Assembly (NCBI GenBank): GCA_036496605.1
Contig: DASXKV010000004.1
Coordinates: 186,001-250,000 of the forward strand
Direction: 5' to 3'
Length of the DNA: 64,000 nt
DNA from: Gemmatimonadaceae bacterium
Lineage (GTDB): Bacteria; Gemmatimonadota; Gemmatimonadetes; Gemmatimonadales; Gemmatimonadaceae
Shown here: positions 42,939 to 52,214 of the stretch, in pieces
How the letters are laid out: each line of letters opens with the position of its first letter
How positions within the stretch are numbered: the stretch's first letter is position 1
Program-made: the position numbers and the translations under genes
The notes under the pieces: generated by a model
Told to the model about the DNA's origin: nothing
Databases searched by the model: none
What the model saw: the letters and a program-made list of their open reading frames with translations, nothing else

Positions 42939-45581
42939 CTAACGCTTTTGTGGCCGGCCTTCGTTTCCGCGAGGGAGGCCGGCGGCCAACAAGTTTATCA
43001 TGAGTCTCGCTGCCCCGGGGTTGGCGGCCGCGAGCTGTTCGTCGATCGTCAGCGACATGTAGATGATCATGCCCTTGCCTACTCGGGCCGCGAGCAGCGT
43101 TGCCGCGGTGGCCGGACGACCTGCATCGCCGGTCGAGAGGAGTGTTTGATAACGCGGATCGAATGTGGCGGGCACGTTACGAGCGCGCTCTCCGATCCAC
43201 CCATCGAAATCTGCGGTGGTGATGACGTTCGGCCAGGTGAAGAGCCGATTCTTCGCGTCCGTCAAGTGAACTATCGCGCCCGGATCACGCACGGCAGAAG
43301 GCACCGAATCGAACGCAATCGGGTACGGCAGCAACCCGCTTCCCGAGACCTCGGCGTTGCCAGGCAAGATGACGATCGTGCCGCCCCGTTGAGCAAAGTT
43401 CAGCAGCGCAGGTGTCTCTGCCGCGAGGGCGTCGTTCTCGAGCGCGCCGGTGCCGATCAACACCGTGCTGAACGCAGAGAGATCGACGACCGAGAGTAAC
43501 GACGGCTCGAAAGCGTGAAGACTCAGCTGGAGCTGACCGAGCGGCGTTTGCACGTCGTCCCGCCCCTTCACGTACGCGACATTCAGGCCTCTGGGCGCGC
43601 GAACATCGACTGCCGTGATGCGATCCTTGGCGAAGCGCACGAACTGCAGAGTGGGAACGTGAGGGTACTCGTGTGTCACGATGCCAAGGTTGAACACGGA
43701 TAATGGCGCGAGTCGCGGCATTCCTTGTCTACGCACCGCCTGAGCGGAGGCGACGCTGTACGCAGTCGCGGTAATCTCGAGCAATCCCGGCGCGAGCTTT
43801 CCTCGAAGACGAAAGAAGACGTTCCGCGACCCGAACGGCGCCAATGCGACCGTGCGCGTCACGCTGTCAGCATGAAGCGTCGGCGGCAACTGCAGCGACA
43901 CGGCGACGGTGTCGGGCGTCGAGCGGGCAGACCACAGAAAGACCCGGAAGAGGTGATCGATCGGCAGAGCGGCACGCTCGTACTCCACGGGTCGTTCGAA
44001 CAGAAGCGACGTCGGGGGTACACCGGCGACGGGTCGGCGTATGTCGCCACGCAACGCACCAAGCTCCCGGTACGCGAGCGGCCCAACGATTACGGGCACG
44101 TCCACGCCGCCGAGGGAAAGGGTTGCCTCGACGCGACTCGTGGGGATTCTGTCCTCGCCTTCGATGAGTTGCCCAACAACTGAATGCGAGCGCGACGTTC
44201 GGAAGTTGTGAATGAACGTTCCTGGTACGAGACCGCCGACCTGCCACCAGTGATACGAAGGCGAGAGCACCAGCAAAATGCGCGACCATTGCATCGCGCC
44301 GTTAGGCGCGACCACGACGGACGAATCGCGGAAAAAGACCGAGGAAGCGGTTCCGCTGGACGCCGCCAGACGGCGAATGGCGATGGACGAGTGGCCGCCG
44401 TTGTACACGGTCACGAACGCACGCACCGAGTCACCCGCGGCGACAAGCTCGTGCGCAACGGCACCGTCGATGACGATGCTGGCCAACGCGAGCATCGCAC
44501 GCGTCGCGCGTTCGCGAATTGTGTTGAGCGCAACGGAAAGGTCGCCCGCGTCGCCGGGGCATGCCGGAACTCCGTCCTCGTCGCCGCATGGCAGAGCGAG
44601 TCGCACATCGCCCGTTCGTTTCGCGATGCGCGCGAGCGCCGCCGCGACCGAGTCGGGTGAGACGTTAGGCGACAGCGATGCCAACTCGCGAACCGCGGAC
44701 CGCAGAGTGTCGAGCTGAGCCAACGCCTCCGCCGGAACGACGTGGAAGCGTGATAGCGTCGTGTCCGTCATGCCGAAGACGGTCGTGTCCGCCGCCACGC
44801 GTGTGCTGTCGAGGCGCAGATACCGTTCGACGCGGCCTAGACTCGGCGCGCGCACTGCATGTTGCGATCGCTGCAGCTGTCGCGTTTCGGTGCCGACCTC
44901 GGCGAAGCTCCGTCCAAGGTCACGTTGGAATTCGCCGACGTCGACGCCGACGAGGGGCGGCGCGGAGCTCGCGCTGTCTTGGAGCGCAAAGAGGCGCGTC
45001 GCGCTCCACGCCGGCAGGCGCGAGGTCGCCAGCGATGGCAAGCGCGTGGAGTCGGCGGCAAGAGAGAACGCTGCAGCGGCGAGTCGCGCGGTCACGCGGC
45101 GTGTCGCGTCGCGATCGTCGCGCCTCGTCAGTGCAATGATTACCTGTGGCCGGAACGCGCGAACAACAGACACGACATCCACGAGAAGCGAGTCGTACGG
45201 CCACGCGCCGTCGACAACGGAGTCGAAGGGCGTCGAGCCGAAGTCGTACGCACGAGTGAAGTACTGATGCGCGCCGTCGCGCTGACGCTCGGCGAGTAGC
45301 TCGGCAGTTCGCAGCACTGCAAGCGGCGCCTCACGCTCCGAGCCGATCGTGTTGATGCCTGACTCACCGCGCGTGAGCGAGAGGTATGCTGTCTCGACGT
45401 GCCGGCCGAGGCTGAGCCAGGCGATCAGCGCGTTGTCCTCGTCCTCTGGACGCGTGCCGATGAGAAGGACACGTGCCGTGGTGCCAAGATGCGCCGCGGC
45501 GTCGTTCGCTGGCTGAGCGCGAAGGGGCGAGATCGGCGCCGCGGCGAGAAGCGCGATGAGAACACGTGTCCAGCGACGCAT
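42939..45581 (-). CDS. PIG-L-type deacetylase-like exported protein with altered motif
   Basis: An 880-residue exported protein (signal TRVLIALLAAAPISPLRAQ; start at the ATG 45581). Residues about 40-200 are a PIG-L domain: ARVLLIGTRPEDEDNALIAWLSLG in the place of the usual AHPDDE, then LSLTRGESGINTIG and YDFGSTPFD, RPQVIIALTRRDD. The first zinc ligand His is Arg here, so deacetylase activity may be lost or changed. A long C-terminal region has beta-sandwich and alpha/beta parts of unclear identity (FGSRNVFFRLRG, VVDLSAFSTVLIGTGAL). The stop lies in an octamer (42937-42944). It stands between the amylase and GH97 genes, so a carbohydrate role is likely. Confidence 0.8.
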   Translation of the reverse strand: MRRWTRVLIALLAAAPISPLRAQPANDAAAHLGTTARVLLIGTRPEDEDNALIAWLSLGRHVETAYLSLTRGESGINTIGSEREAPLAVLRTAELLAERQRDGAHQYFTRAYDFGSTPFDSVVDGAWPYDSLLVDVVSVVRAFRPQVIIALTRRDDRDATRRVTARLAAAAFSLAADSTRLPSLATSRLPAWSATRLFALQDSASSAPPLVGVDVGEFQRDLGRSFAEVGTETRQLQRSQHAVRAPSLGRVERYLRLDSTRVAADTTVFGMTDTTLSRFHVVPAEALAQLDTLRSAVRELASLSPNVSPDSVAAALARIAKRTGDVRLALPCGDEDGVPACPGDAGDLSVALNTIRERATRAMLALASIVIDGAVAHELVAAGDSVRAFVTVYNGGHSSIAIRRLAASSGTASSVFFRDSSVVVAPNGAMQWSRILLVLSPSYHWWQVGGLVPGTFIHNFRTSRSHSVVGQLIEGEDRIPTSRVEATLSLGGVDVPVIVGPLAYRELGALRGDIRRPVAGVPPTSLLFERPVEYERAALPIDHLFRVFLWSARSTPDTVAVSLQLPPTLHADSVTRTVALAPFGSRNVFFRLRGKLAPGLLEITATAYSVASAQAVRRQGMPRLAPLSVFNLGIVTHEYPHVPTLQFVRFAKDRITAVDVRAPRGLNVAYVKGRDDVQTPLGQLQLSLHAFEPSLLSVVDLSAFSTVLIGTGALENDALAAETPALLNFAQRGGTIVILPGNAEVSGSGLLPYPIAFDSVPSAVRDPGAIVHLTDAKNRLFTWPNVITTADFDGWIGERARNVPATFDPRYQTLLSTGDAGRPATAATLLAARVGKGMIIYMSLTIDEQLAAANPGAARLMINLLAAGLPRGNEGRPQKR

Positions 45582-45588
45582 CGAGAGT

Positions 45589-47634
45589 TCAGGGCGCCGG
45601 GTGAACCCGAATTGCCTCACCGCCCCCGGGAGCGAGACGCAGATGCAAACGCGTCGCCGACGTCACCGATTGCGAGGAAATGACGATCGACTCCGGGTTG
45701 TCGCGCCAGCTCGCAGTCGGACCGTCCGCGTAGACGTCGGCGACATAGCGATGACCGTTAGGCAGAAATCCCAGCGAGACGTCGAGCGTCCGTGGCTCCT
45801 CGTCGGTGACGGCGCCAACGAACCACTCGTCCGTGCCGCGAGTTTTGCGAGCGACGGCGACGTAGTCACCGATGCGTCCGGCGAGCACGCGCGTGGTGTC
45901 CCAATCGACGGCGACGTCGCGAATGAACTGGAACGCAGGCTGACCCCGATAGTTCTCCGGAAGATCGGCCGCCATCTGCACGGGCGAGTAGAGGACGACG
46001 TAGAGCGCGAGCTGCTTGGCGAGCGTCGAGCGCGGCCGCGCTTCTTCCGGCGTCCGTGGCGTGCCCGTTGGACGCCTGATGAGCAGATCGAAGATGCCGG
46101 GTGTGAAGTCCATCGGTCCGGAGAGCATGCGCGTGAAGAAGAGAATACTCTCATGCTCCGGAGGATTGCCGCCCTCGCCGCCCCATGCGTTGTACTCCTG
46201 GCCGCGCGCGCCTTCGCGACTCAGCATGTTCGGCCACGTTCTGCGCTCGCCAGTATCGTGGATCGGCTCGTGCACGTCGACGGCGATGCCATACTTGGCC
46301 GCCGTTTCGATCACCTTGCGGTAGTGTCGCACCATGTACTGGCCGGTGTGGAAGTGTCCTTCGGGCGTCTTGTCGTGCACGTAGCCGGTCTTGATCGCGT
46401 GGACGCCGAGTCGCTGGTAGAGCGAGTAGGCGCTGTCGAGCTGGCGCTCATAGTTCTCGATTCCCATCGCCGTCTCGTTATGCACGATAAGGCCCACGCC
46501 TCTCGACTTCGCGTACGCGGCGACCGTGGGCAGATCGTAATCCGGATACGATTTAGTAAACGAGAACTTGTCCCCGTTGGCGATCCAGTCGCCATCCCAA
46601 CCGACGTTCCATCCCTCGACGAGAGTTCCCTTCAGTCCGTTCGCAGCCGCGAAGTCGATGTAGCGCTCGGCGTTCGCCGTCGTCGCGCCGTGCTTCGGAC
46701 CCTGGCTCCAGGTGTAGATGTTGAGATGCATCCCCCACCAGATACCGTCGTACTTCATCGGCGTGATCCAACTGGTGTTCTGAATCTGGCTGGGTGGATT
46801 GAGCTTGAGGCCGAGCACCGAGGGCGCGAGATCCTCGACGCGATCGGCGAGCTGGATGGTGCGCCAGGGCGTCACGAACGGCGCGTGGCCGCGCACCTTG
46901 ACACCGTCTGCCCATGGTGCGAGCGCGGCGCGGAGAGTCCTGCTCTCGAAGCGGCCGGCGAGATCGAGGCCTGCATAATCGACGAGGTTCGCTTCATGGA
47001 TGACGGCGACGATGCCGTTGCGCAGCTCGAGGGTGAGCGGTGTACGCACCGTATCGAGCACGCTCACCGGTGACGAGCGATAGAGGTCCTCGTAGCGATC
47101 GGGACGCGGGACATTCGCTGCGATCCACCATGCGCGCGCATTGTCGGCGAGCGCGAACTCGGTGAGCTCGTCGCTCATCTCGAAGTCGCCGAAGCCACCG
47201 CTGTCGGCAACCTCGTACCGAAATCCGATGCCATCGTCGAACGCGCGCGCGACGATCGCGAAGCGACGACGCGGAACGACGCTCTCGACGAACTGCACGC
47301 GCAGCTCGTTGTAATGCTCGTGCACTCGAGAGACCTCACCCCACGGCAGGCCCCACGTCGTGTCGCGCGCGGCGCGCGTCGACGAGACGATCTGCACGCT
47401 ATCGCCGAGAGCCCGGGCGCCGCGAAAGGTGAAGCCGAGCCGTGAGGGAAGGATCACGTGCTTACCGCCGCGATCGACGCTGTAGAAGGCGATACCGTCG
47501 CGAGCGCCAACCGTGACCTCGTTTTTGCCATCCGGTGACACCACACGGAGCGGCGTCTGCGCGGCGAGCTGGGTCGCGGCGAGCACCCCAACGATGATGC
47601 CTAACGCTTTCGTGTGTCGATGAGGAAGCGGCAA
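45589..47634 (-). CDS. Glycoside hydrolase family 97 enzyme
   Basis: About 681 residues if started at the TTG 47632-47634, which puts a signal peptide first (KALGIIVGVLAATQLAAQ); an ATG at 47817 would add 61 unusual residues. GH97 marks: PRDVFVDA-like N-terminal beta-domain, VMKYDGIWWGMHLNIYTW, KGTLVEGWNVGWDGDW, GIENYERQLDSAYSLYQRLGVHAIKTGYVHD, and DVHEPIHDTGERRTWPNMLSREGARG, which carries the calcium-dependent catalytic Glu region. Inverting or retaining mode cannot be told here; alpha-glucosidase or alpha-galactosidase activity is expected. First gene of the set that continues with the PIG-L and amylase genes. Confidence 0.9.
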   Translation of the reverse strand: MPLPHRHTKALGIIVGVLAATQLAAQTPLRVVSPDGKNEVTVGARDGIAFYSVDRGGKHVILPSRLGFTFRGARALGDSVQIVSSTRAARDTTWGLPWGEVSRVHEHYNELRVQFVESVVPRRRFAIVARAFDDGIGFRYEVADSGGFGDFEMSDELTEFALADNARAWWIAANVPRPDRYEDLYRSSPVSVLDTVRTPLTLELRNGIVAVIHEANLVDYAGLDLAGRFESRTLRAALAPWADGVKVRGHAPFVTPWRTIQLADRVEDLAPSVLGLKLNPPSQIQNTSWITPMKYDGIWWGMHLNIYTWSQGPKHGATTANAERYIDFAAANGLKGTLVEGWNVGWDGDWIANGDKFSFTKSYPDYDLPTVAAYAKSRGVGLIVHNETAMGIENYERQLDSAYSLYQRLGVHAIKTGYVHDKTPEGHFHTGQYMVRHYRKVIETAAKYGIAVDVHEPIHDTGERRTWPNMLSREGARGQEYNAWGGEGGNPPEHESILFFTRMLSGPMDFTPGIFDLLIRRPTGTPRTPEEARPRSTLAKQLALYVVLYSPVQMAADLPENYRGQPAFQFIRDVAVDWDTTRVLAGRIGDYVAVARKTRGTDEWFVGAVTDEEPRTLDVSLGFLPNGHRYVADVYADGPTASWRDNPESIVISSQSVTSATRLHLRLAPGGGEAIRVHPAP

Positions 47635-47841
47635 GGGATGGAGAGGTTGGGGTGTGTGTCCAACGTGCCCAATCGAAATGTCCGAGTAAAAGAGAGGCAG
47701 CAACGCGCGCGCGCAAGCTGCGTCAGCGATCCGTTTGCATTTGGTGAGAGTCCCACGAGTTGACCCTTTTTTCACTCTGGCGCCGTAAATAGCACGTGGC
47801 GGATCTTCGATCGCCACGGTCTCTCACGAGAGCACACCATC

Positions 47842-48216
47842 ATGAGACTTCTAATCGTTTCGCTGCTCTTGCTCGGTGCATGCGCTTCGTCGGGCACGCA
47901 CCTCGGTGAGGAGCACGCGCTGTCGCTACTCACGGTGCGAAATCAGCGCGCCGGAAATCTGACGATCTACGTGATGCACGAGGGCTATAGGGGTCGCCGG
48001 CTCGGTGAGGTGACGAGCCTCGGCTCGAGCACGTTCGTCCTCGACGAACTGGATGCGCCGCCCGCGACCGATCTGCAATTCCTCGCGGTGTCCTTCGCCG
48101 ACGGCGTATCGGAGCTCTCCGATCCAGTGCACATCCTTCGCGGCTCGACGTACGAGTGGCGGCTGGCGCCGTTCCGTGGCCATCAGCTCGCATTCCGGCG
48201 CAACTCGAGTACCTGA
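47842..48216 (+). CDS. Small putative lipoprotein
   Basis: A 124-residue exported protein. MRLLIVSLLLLGACASSG is a lipoprotein signal with cysteine near residue 14. The mature part appears beta-rich (LTIYVMHEGYRGRRLGEVTSLGSSTFVLDELD) with a conserved-looking YEWRLAPFRGHQLAFRR tail. The family is not recognised. It is divergent from the GH97 gene and ends 2 bp before the stop of the convergent sigma-factor gene. Confidence 0.7.
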   Translation: MRLLIVSLLLLGACASSGTHLGEEHALSLLTVRNQRAGNLTIYVMHEGYRGRRLGEVTSLGSSTFVLDELDAPPATDLQFLAVSFADGVSELSDPVHILRGSTYEWRLAPFRGHQLAFRRNSST

Positions 48217-48218
48217 GG

Positions 48219-49490
48219 CTATTGGGCGGCGGTGCGCTCACATGCCGCCGCGCGCTCGAGGAGAAGCTGTCGCTCGCGAACGTTGCGGGTGAGCGCGGCG
48301 GCGCGCTCGAAGTCGACGCGTGCTTCGTCATAACGGCCGAGCTTCATGAGCAGATCGCCGCGCACGCTGGGTAGCAAATGGTAATTCCTGAGCGAGGGCT
48401 CGGTCGAGATCGCGTCGACGACCTGGAGTCCGGCCGCTGGGCCGAATGCCATCGCGACGGCCACGCCGCGATTCAGCTCCACGACCGGTGACGGCGTGAC
48501 CTGCGCCAGTCCGGCATAGAGCGCGGCAATTCGCACCCAGTCGGTTTCGTCTCCCGTGCGCGCGCGGGCGTGACACGCGGCGATCGCCGCCTGCAATGCG
48601 TACGGTCCGAGGGCCTCGCCTAACGACTCGGCGCGATCGAGGGCGGCGAGACCGCGCCGAATGAGCACGCGATCCCAGCGACCTCGATCCTGATCGAGGA
48701 GCAACACCGGCTCGCCGGAGGGACCGATTCGCGCGCGAAGGCGCGATGCCTGGATCTCCATCAGCGCGACCAGTCCGTGGACCTCTCCTTCGTTAGGCAT
48801 GAGCTCGGCGACGATGCGGCCGAGGCGCAAGGCATCCTCACAGAGGGCGGGTCGAACCCAGTCATCGCCGGCAGTCGCCGCGTACCCCTCGTTGAAGATC
48901 AGATAGATCACCTCGAGCACCGAGGCGAGACGCGCGTTCAAGTCGGCACCGCGCGGAACCTCGAATGGCACGCCGGCCTCCGAGAGCGTCCGCTTCGCGC
49001 GCACGATGCGTTGCGCGACCGTCGACTCCGGGACGAGAAAGGCACGCGCAATCTCGTCCGTCGTTAGGCCGCCGAGGAGACGGAGCGTGAGGCCGGTGCG
49101 CGCTTCGGTCGAGAGCACCGGGTGACAGGACATGAAGATCAGGCGCAACACGTCGTCTCCGACATTGTCGTCGAGCGCCTCGTCGAGCTCCGCCACCGCG
49201 GATTCCCGATTCGACTCCAGCTCGTGGCCGATCTGTTGGTGCTTGCGATCCTGCATCGAGCCCCGACGCATCGTGTCGATCGCGCGTCGCTTCGCCGTCT
49301 GCATGAGCCACGCGCCGGGATTGTTCGGGATTCCCGACGCCGGCCATTGCTCGAGTGCGGCGACGAGCGCATCCTGCGCGAGATCCTCGGCGAGTCCAAC
49401 GTCGCGAACGAAGCGCGTGAGGCCAGCGATGAGCTTCGCGGATTCGATGCGCCAGACGGCGTCGATCGTGCGATGAACGTCAGTCGTCAT
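48219..49490 (-). CDS. ECF sigma factor, ECF42-like with TPR C-terminus
   Basis: A 423-residue sigma factor, about twice the length of ordinary ECF factors. Sigma-2 region: ITRFVRDVGLAEDLAQDALVAALEQW with IPNNPGAWLMQTAKRRAID; sigma-4 region: VLSTEARTGLTLRLLGGLTTDEIARAFLVPESTVAQRIVRAKRTL. The C-terminal 200 residues (GVPFEVPRG, NEGEVHGLVALMEIQASRLRAR, TGDETDWVRIAALYAGLAQV, SPVVELNRGVAVAMAFGPAAG) are the TPR-like extension of ECF42. Family members usually lie beside a DGPF (YciI-like) gene; here the nearest one is at 56462-56902. Role: stress-linked transcription of unknown genes. Confidence 0.9.
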   Translation of the reverse strand: MTTDVHRTIDAVWRIESAKLIAGLTRFVRDVGLAEDLAQDALVAALEQWPASGIPNNPGAWLMQTAKRRAIDTMRRGSMQDRKHQQIGHELESNRESAVAELDEALDDNVGDDVLRLIFMSCHPVLSTEARTGLTLRLLGGLTTDEIARAFLVPESTVAQRIVRAKRTLSEAGVPFEVPRGADLNARLASVLEVIYLIFNEGYAATAGDDWVRPALCEDALRLGRIVAELMPNEGEVHGLVALMEIQASRLRARIGPSGEPVLLLDQDRGRWDRVLIRRGLAALDRAESLGEALGPYALQAAIAACHARARTGDETDWVRIAALYAGLAQVTPSPVVELNRGVAVAMAFGPAAGLQVVDAISTEPSLRNYHLLPSVRGDLLMKLGRYDEARVDFERAAALTRNVRERQLLLERAAACERTAAQ

Positions 49491-49493
49491 CGA

Positions 49494-50336
49494 TTACGAA
49501 GCCGCAACCTGGGCGAGGCGGACTTTCTCACAACGCTCGACGAGTCGCGGTTCGCCGATTTTTTCGGCGACCGCGGGGAATTCGGGCGTTGGTCCGCGCC
49601 AGCGAAGCTCATCGACGTCGGAAAATAGCGGGGCGTCCGTTCTGAGGGTCGCGAGCTGCTTGAAGACCAGCGCGGCGGAGCGCTTTTCGTCGCCGAAGAC
49701 GTCCGCGGGAAACTCCTCGATCGGGCCGTAGCGATTGAGCATGCGGGCCGCCGTCGTTGGTCCGATGCTGGCGATCCCGGGATAGCCGTCCGCGGCGTCA
49801 CCGACGAGCGCGAGGTAGTCGGGAATGAGACGTGGCTCGACGCCAAACTTCTCGCGCACACCGGCGGCATTGCGAATCTTGCCGCTGCGCCGATCGACCT
49901 GCACAACGCGGTCGTCGCGCACGCACTGCGCGAGATCCTTGTCCGGCGTCCAGATGCAGACCTTCTCGACCGCAGGGTCCTGTTCGGCGAGGTAGGCGGC
50001 GGACGCGAGCGCGTCATCGGCTTCGAGCTCGACCATCGGCCAGACGGCGACCCCCATCGCGGCGAGTGCGTCCTCGAGAGGATGAAATTGCGCGGCAAGG
50101 CTGCGCTCGACGCCTTCCCCCGTTTTGTAGGCCGCCCAAAGGTCGTTGCGGAAGGACTCGATGACGTGATCGGTCGCGACGCCGATATGGGTTGCGCCCG
50201 TCTCGAGCATCTGGACGACGGTGCGCAACACGCCAATGACGCCCCCGAAGGGCGGGTCCTCGCCCTTCGTGAAGCGGCGCAATCCGTAGAAGTGCCGGAA
50301 CAGCTCGTACGTACCGTCGACGAGATGGACGACCAT
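49494..50336 (-). CDS. 5'-3' exonuclease (FEN-like)
   Basis: A 280-residue nuclease of the polA exonuclease-domain family. Marks: HLVDGTYELFRHFYGLRRF, AVWPMVELEADDALASAAYLA and IWTPDKDLAQCV (metal-binding acidic residues), then the H3TH region YLALVGDAADGYPGIASIGPTTAARMLNRYGPIEEFP. It would act on 5' flaps and RNA primers in DNA repair and lagging-strand maturation in the cytoplasm, or be a dedicated single-domain homologue beside a full Pol I elsewhere. It is followed directly, with 3 bp between, by the ECF42 gene. Confidence 0.93.
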   Translation of the reverse strand: MVVHLVDGTYELFRHFYGLRRFTKGEDPPFGGVIGVLRTVVQMLETGATHIGVATDHVIESFRNDLWAAYKTGEGVERSLAAQFHPLEDALAAMGVAVWPMVELEADDALASAAYLAEQDPAVEKVCIWTPDKDLAQCVRDDRVVQVDRRSGKIRNAAGVREKFGVEPRLIPDYLALVGDAADGYPGIASIGPTTAARMLNRYGPIEEFPADVFGDEKRSAALVFKQLATLRTDAPLFSDVDELRWRGPTPEFPAVAEKIGEPRLVERCEKVRLAQVAAS

Positions 50337-50434
50337 GTCAGTTCACCGGGTGATGCACTGACATATCGCGGACGTGCCTCGACGGCAAGTCTTGCGCGTG
50401 CGTGGCTGCCTAACGTGAGCCGAGGATCGCGGAA

Positions 50435-50980
50435 TCAGGCGAGCTTGACGAGCGCAGCGTTCCAGCCGGCGGGATCCTCGTCTTGCTTATGCATCGCGTT
50501 CACGTCGACGACGATCTTTCCGCCGTCGCGCATCACGCTGAAACGGTCCATGCCTCGCGTCGCGCGCCCGCTGATGAATTCACCATCGGGCTGATACTTC
50601 GAGTGGTGCTTCGGACATTGAAATTGATGATCCGTGTCGTCCCAGCGTAGGGCGGTGTGCTGATGCGGGCAGGACAGATTGAACGCGTAGACGGCGTTCT
50701 GCCATCGTACGAGAATCACTTGTTGCTCGCGATCGATCTGTGCGCCATCCGCCGCTGGGACGGGATAGCTGAGCTGATCACCCACACGGGACAGCGCCCG
50801 CGTGGCGCCAATACGAAAGTGTTCCGGCAGGGCACTGGCCGTTCGCGCGAAGCCCAGCGTCGCGGCGATTCCGGCGACCGCGACAGCAGCGTCGCGAAGA
50901 AATTCTCGCCGGCTAGCGACCGGGCACGCGCGACATTCGTCCCGGGTGCCACCGTCCTCATCTTCGACTATTCGATCCAT
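50435..50980 (-). CDS. Exported Rieske iron-sulfur protein 1
   Basis: A 181-residue protein with a Tat signal (ASRREFLRDAAVAVAGIAATLGFARTASA). The Rieske centre is CPHQHTAL (C-x-H) and CPKHHSKY (C-x2-H), so the four ligands of the 2Fe-2S cluster are present. A CRAC motif sits just before the twin-arginine. It is exported folded and anchored or periplasmic. Next genes upstream on the same strand are a four-helix membrane protein and a second Rieske protein, suggesting a small electron-transfer chain. A short gap of 98 bp separates it from the exonuclease gene. Confidence 0.9.
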   Translation of the reverse strand: MDRIVEDEDGGTRDECRACPVASRREFLRDAAVAVAGIAATLGFARTASALPEHFRIGATRALSRVGDQLSYPVPAADGAQIDREQQVILVRWQNAVYAFNLSCPHQHTALRWDDTDHQFQCPKHHSKYQPDGEFISGRATRGMDRFSVMRDGGKIVVDVNAMHKQDEDPAGWNAALVKLA

Positions 50981-51080
50981 ATTCTCTCTGCACCAAGCTT
51001 GTTCGGCGTTGACTCAAACTCTTGTTCACTCTTACCCTCGCTTGCCGCCGAAGATTCTTCGGAGAGAACCGGACCCATCG

Positions 51081-51698
51081 CTACTTCCAGAACCACATCA
51101 TCACGCCGCCGATGGTGGACGCGGCAATGGAGCCGATGGCAATGCCACGGTGCAGGTTGACCTGGTGCTGGTAATTGCCATAGTCGAGATAGTCGTGATG
51201 GTGGCCGGGCGCGGTCGCGCCGGCCGCGGCGAATCCTGCGTCGGACGCGAGCATCAAGACGGAGTGCACGATGCGCCGCGTGCGGCCCTCGGGATCCTTC
51301 CGTGAGTCCCACAGATTCCAGACGCCGGTGATCGTGTTGATGCCGAAGAGCACGCCGATGCCGCCGGCGACGAGCGCATGGGTCGGTTTCATCCACGTCG
51401 GCGGCGAGACGTCCTGGATCAGATTCTGTCCGAGCGAATACTCGGCGGCGAAGAGCGGCAGCATCGTGTAGCTGCCGATGCGGTGGATGGTGAGCCGCGT
51501 GTAATAGGCGTCGCTGTACTCGATGGCGAGTGGCCGGCGAACGACAGGCGTGTCGACGGGCAACAGCGCGCGCGTGATGATTGGTCCGAGAACCGCTGAC
51601 GCCGCGCTATCGGGCGGGCTTGCCGAGATCCAGCCGGTATCGTTAGGCGCTCTAGCCGTGCCAGCAAGCGTGATGAGGACGAGTGAGACGGCGATCAT
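51081..51698 (-). CDS. Multi-pass membrane protein with conserved histidines
   Basis: A 205-residue protein with signal-like start (MIAVSLVLITLAGTARAP) and about four membrane segments. Histidines sit at regular spots in or next to them: LTIHRIGSYTMLPLF, MKPTHALVAGGIGVLFG, TRRIVHSVLMLASDAGF and QVNLHRGIAIGSIAAS. This pattern fits a b-type haem-binding protein in an electron-transfer set, though I cannot name the family. It lies between two Rieske genes on the same strand: 101 bp to the downstream one, 12 bp from the upstream one. Confidence 0.7.
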   Translation of the reverse strand: MIAVSLVLITLAGTARAPNDTGWISASPPDSAASAVLGPIITRALLPVDTPVVRRPLAIEYSDAYYTRLTIHRIGSYTMLPLFAAEYSLGQNLIQDVSPPTWMKPTHALVAGGIGVLFGINTITGVWNLWDSRKDPEGRTRRIVHSVLMLASDAGFAAAGATAPGHHHDYLDYGNYQHQVNLHRGIAIGSIAASTIGGVMMWFWK

Positions 51699-51710
51699 AG
51701 TGCGTCGGCC

Positions 51711-52214
51711 TCAGCTGATCGTGAGAATACCTGATGTGGAGTCGTACGACGTCGTGTATTGATGCAGGTTGTTCGCCCGCTGGCCCCCGATCCATTGTCC
51801 CGTGAGGTCGTAGGTCGCGCCGTGCCGCGGGCAAACGAAATCGTTGTGCAACAGGTTTACGATTCCACCCTGATGCGGGCACACGCGCGAGAGGGCGATG
51901 AAATCGGAGGTGCTGGTTCGCACGACGGCAACCGGCGCGCCGCCAAGGCTGATCATCGCGACGCCGCCGACGGTCGCGAGGGATGAATAATTACTGATTG
52001 TGATCGTGCTATTCGCGGGGATGTTCGGCGCCGTGACATCCGCGCCGCCGAGGCTGCCGCACGCATCGAGTGCGGCGATCGCAGCCATGACTCCAGTCTG
52101 GATGAGAAAGGTCCGGCGACCGATCCCCTCTTCCTGCTCCAGCGCTGCTCCGTATCCCGCACGCGCCGCGTCACAACCACGGCACGAGATCGGTTCTTCA
52201 CCATGCAACGACAT
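51711..52214 (-). CDS. Exported Rieske iron-sulfur protein 2
   Basis: A 167-residue protein from the ATG 52214 (MSLHGEEPISCRGCDAARAG). Signal IGRRTFLIQTGVMAAIAALDACGS has twin-arginine and a lipobox-like cysteine. The cluster site is CPHQGGIV and CPRHGATY. Only 12 bp separate its stop from the membrane-protein start. Like Rieske 1 it has a CRGC motif before the signal, here near residue 11. The two Rieske proteins share this layout but are only loosely similar otherwise. Likely partners in a periplasmic oxidase or reductase chain. Confidence 0.88.
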   Translation of the reverse strand: MSLHGEEPISCRGCDAARAGYGAALEQEEGIGRRTFLIQTGVMAAIAALDACGSLGGADVTAPNIPANSTITISNYSSLATVGGVAMISLGGAPVAVVRTSTSDFIALSRVCPHQGGIVNLLHNDFVCPRHGATYDLTGQWIGGQRANNLHQYTTSYDSTSGILTIS

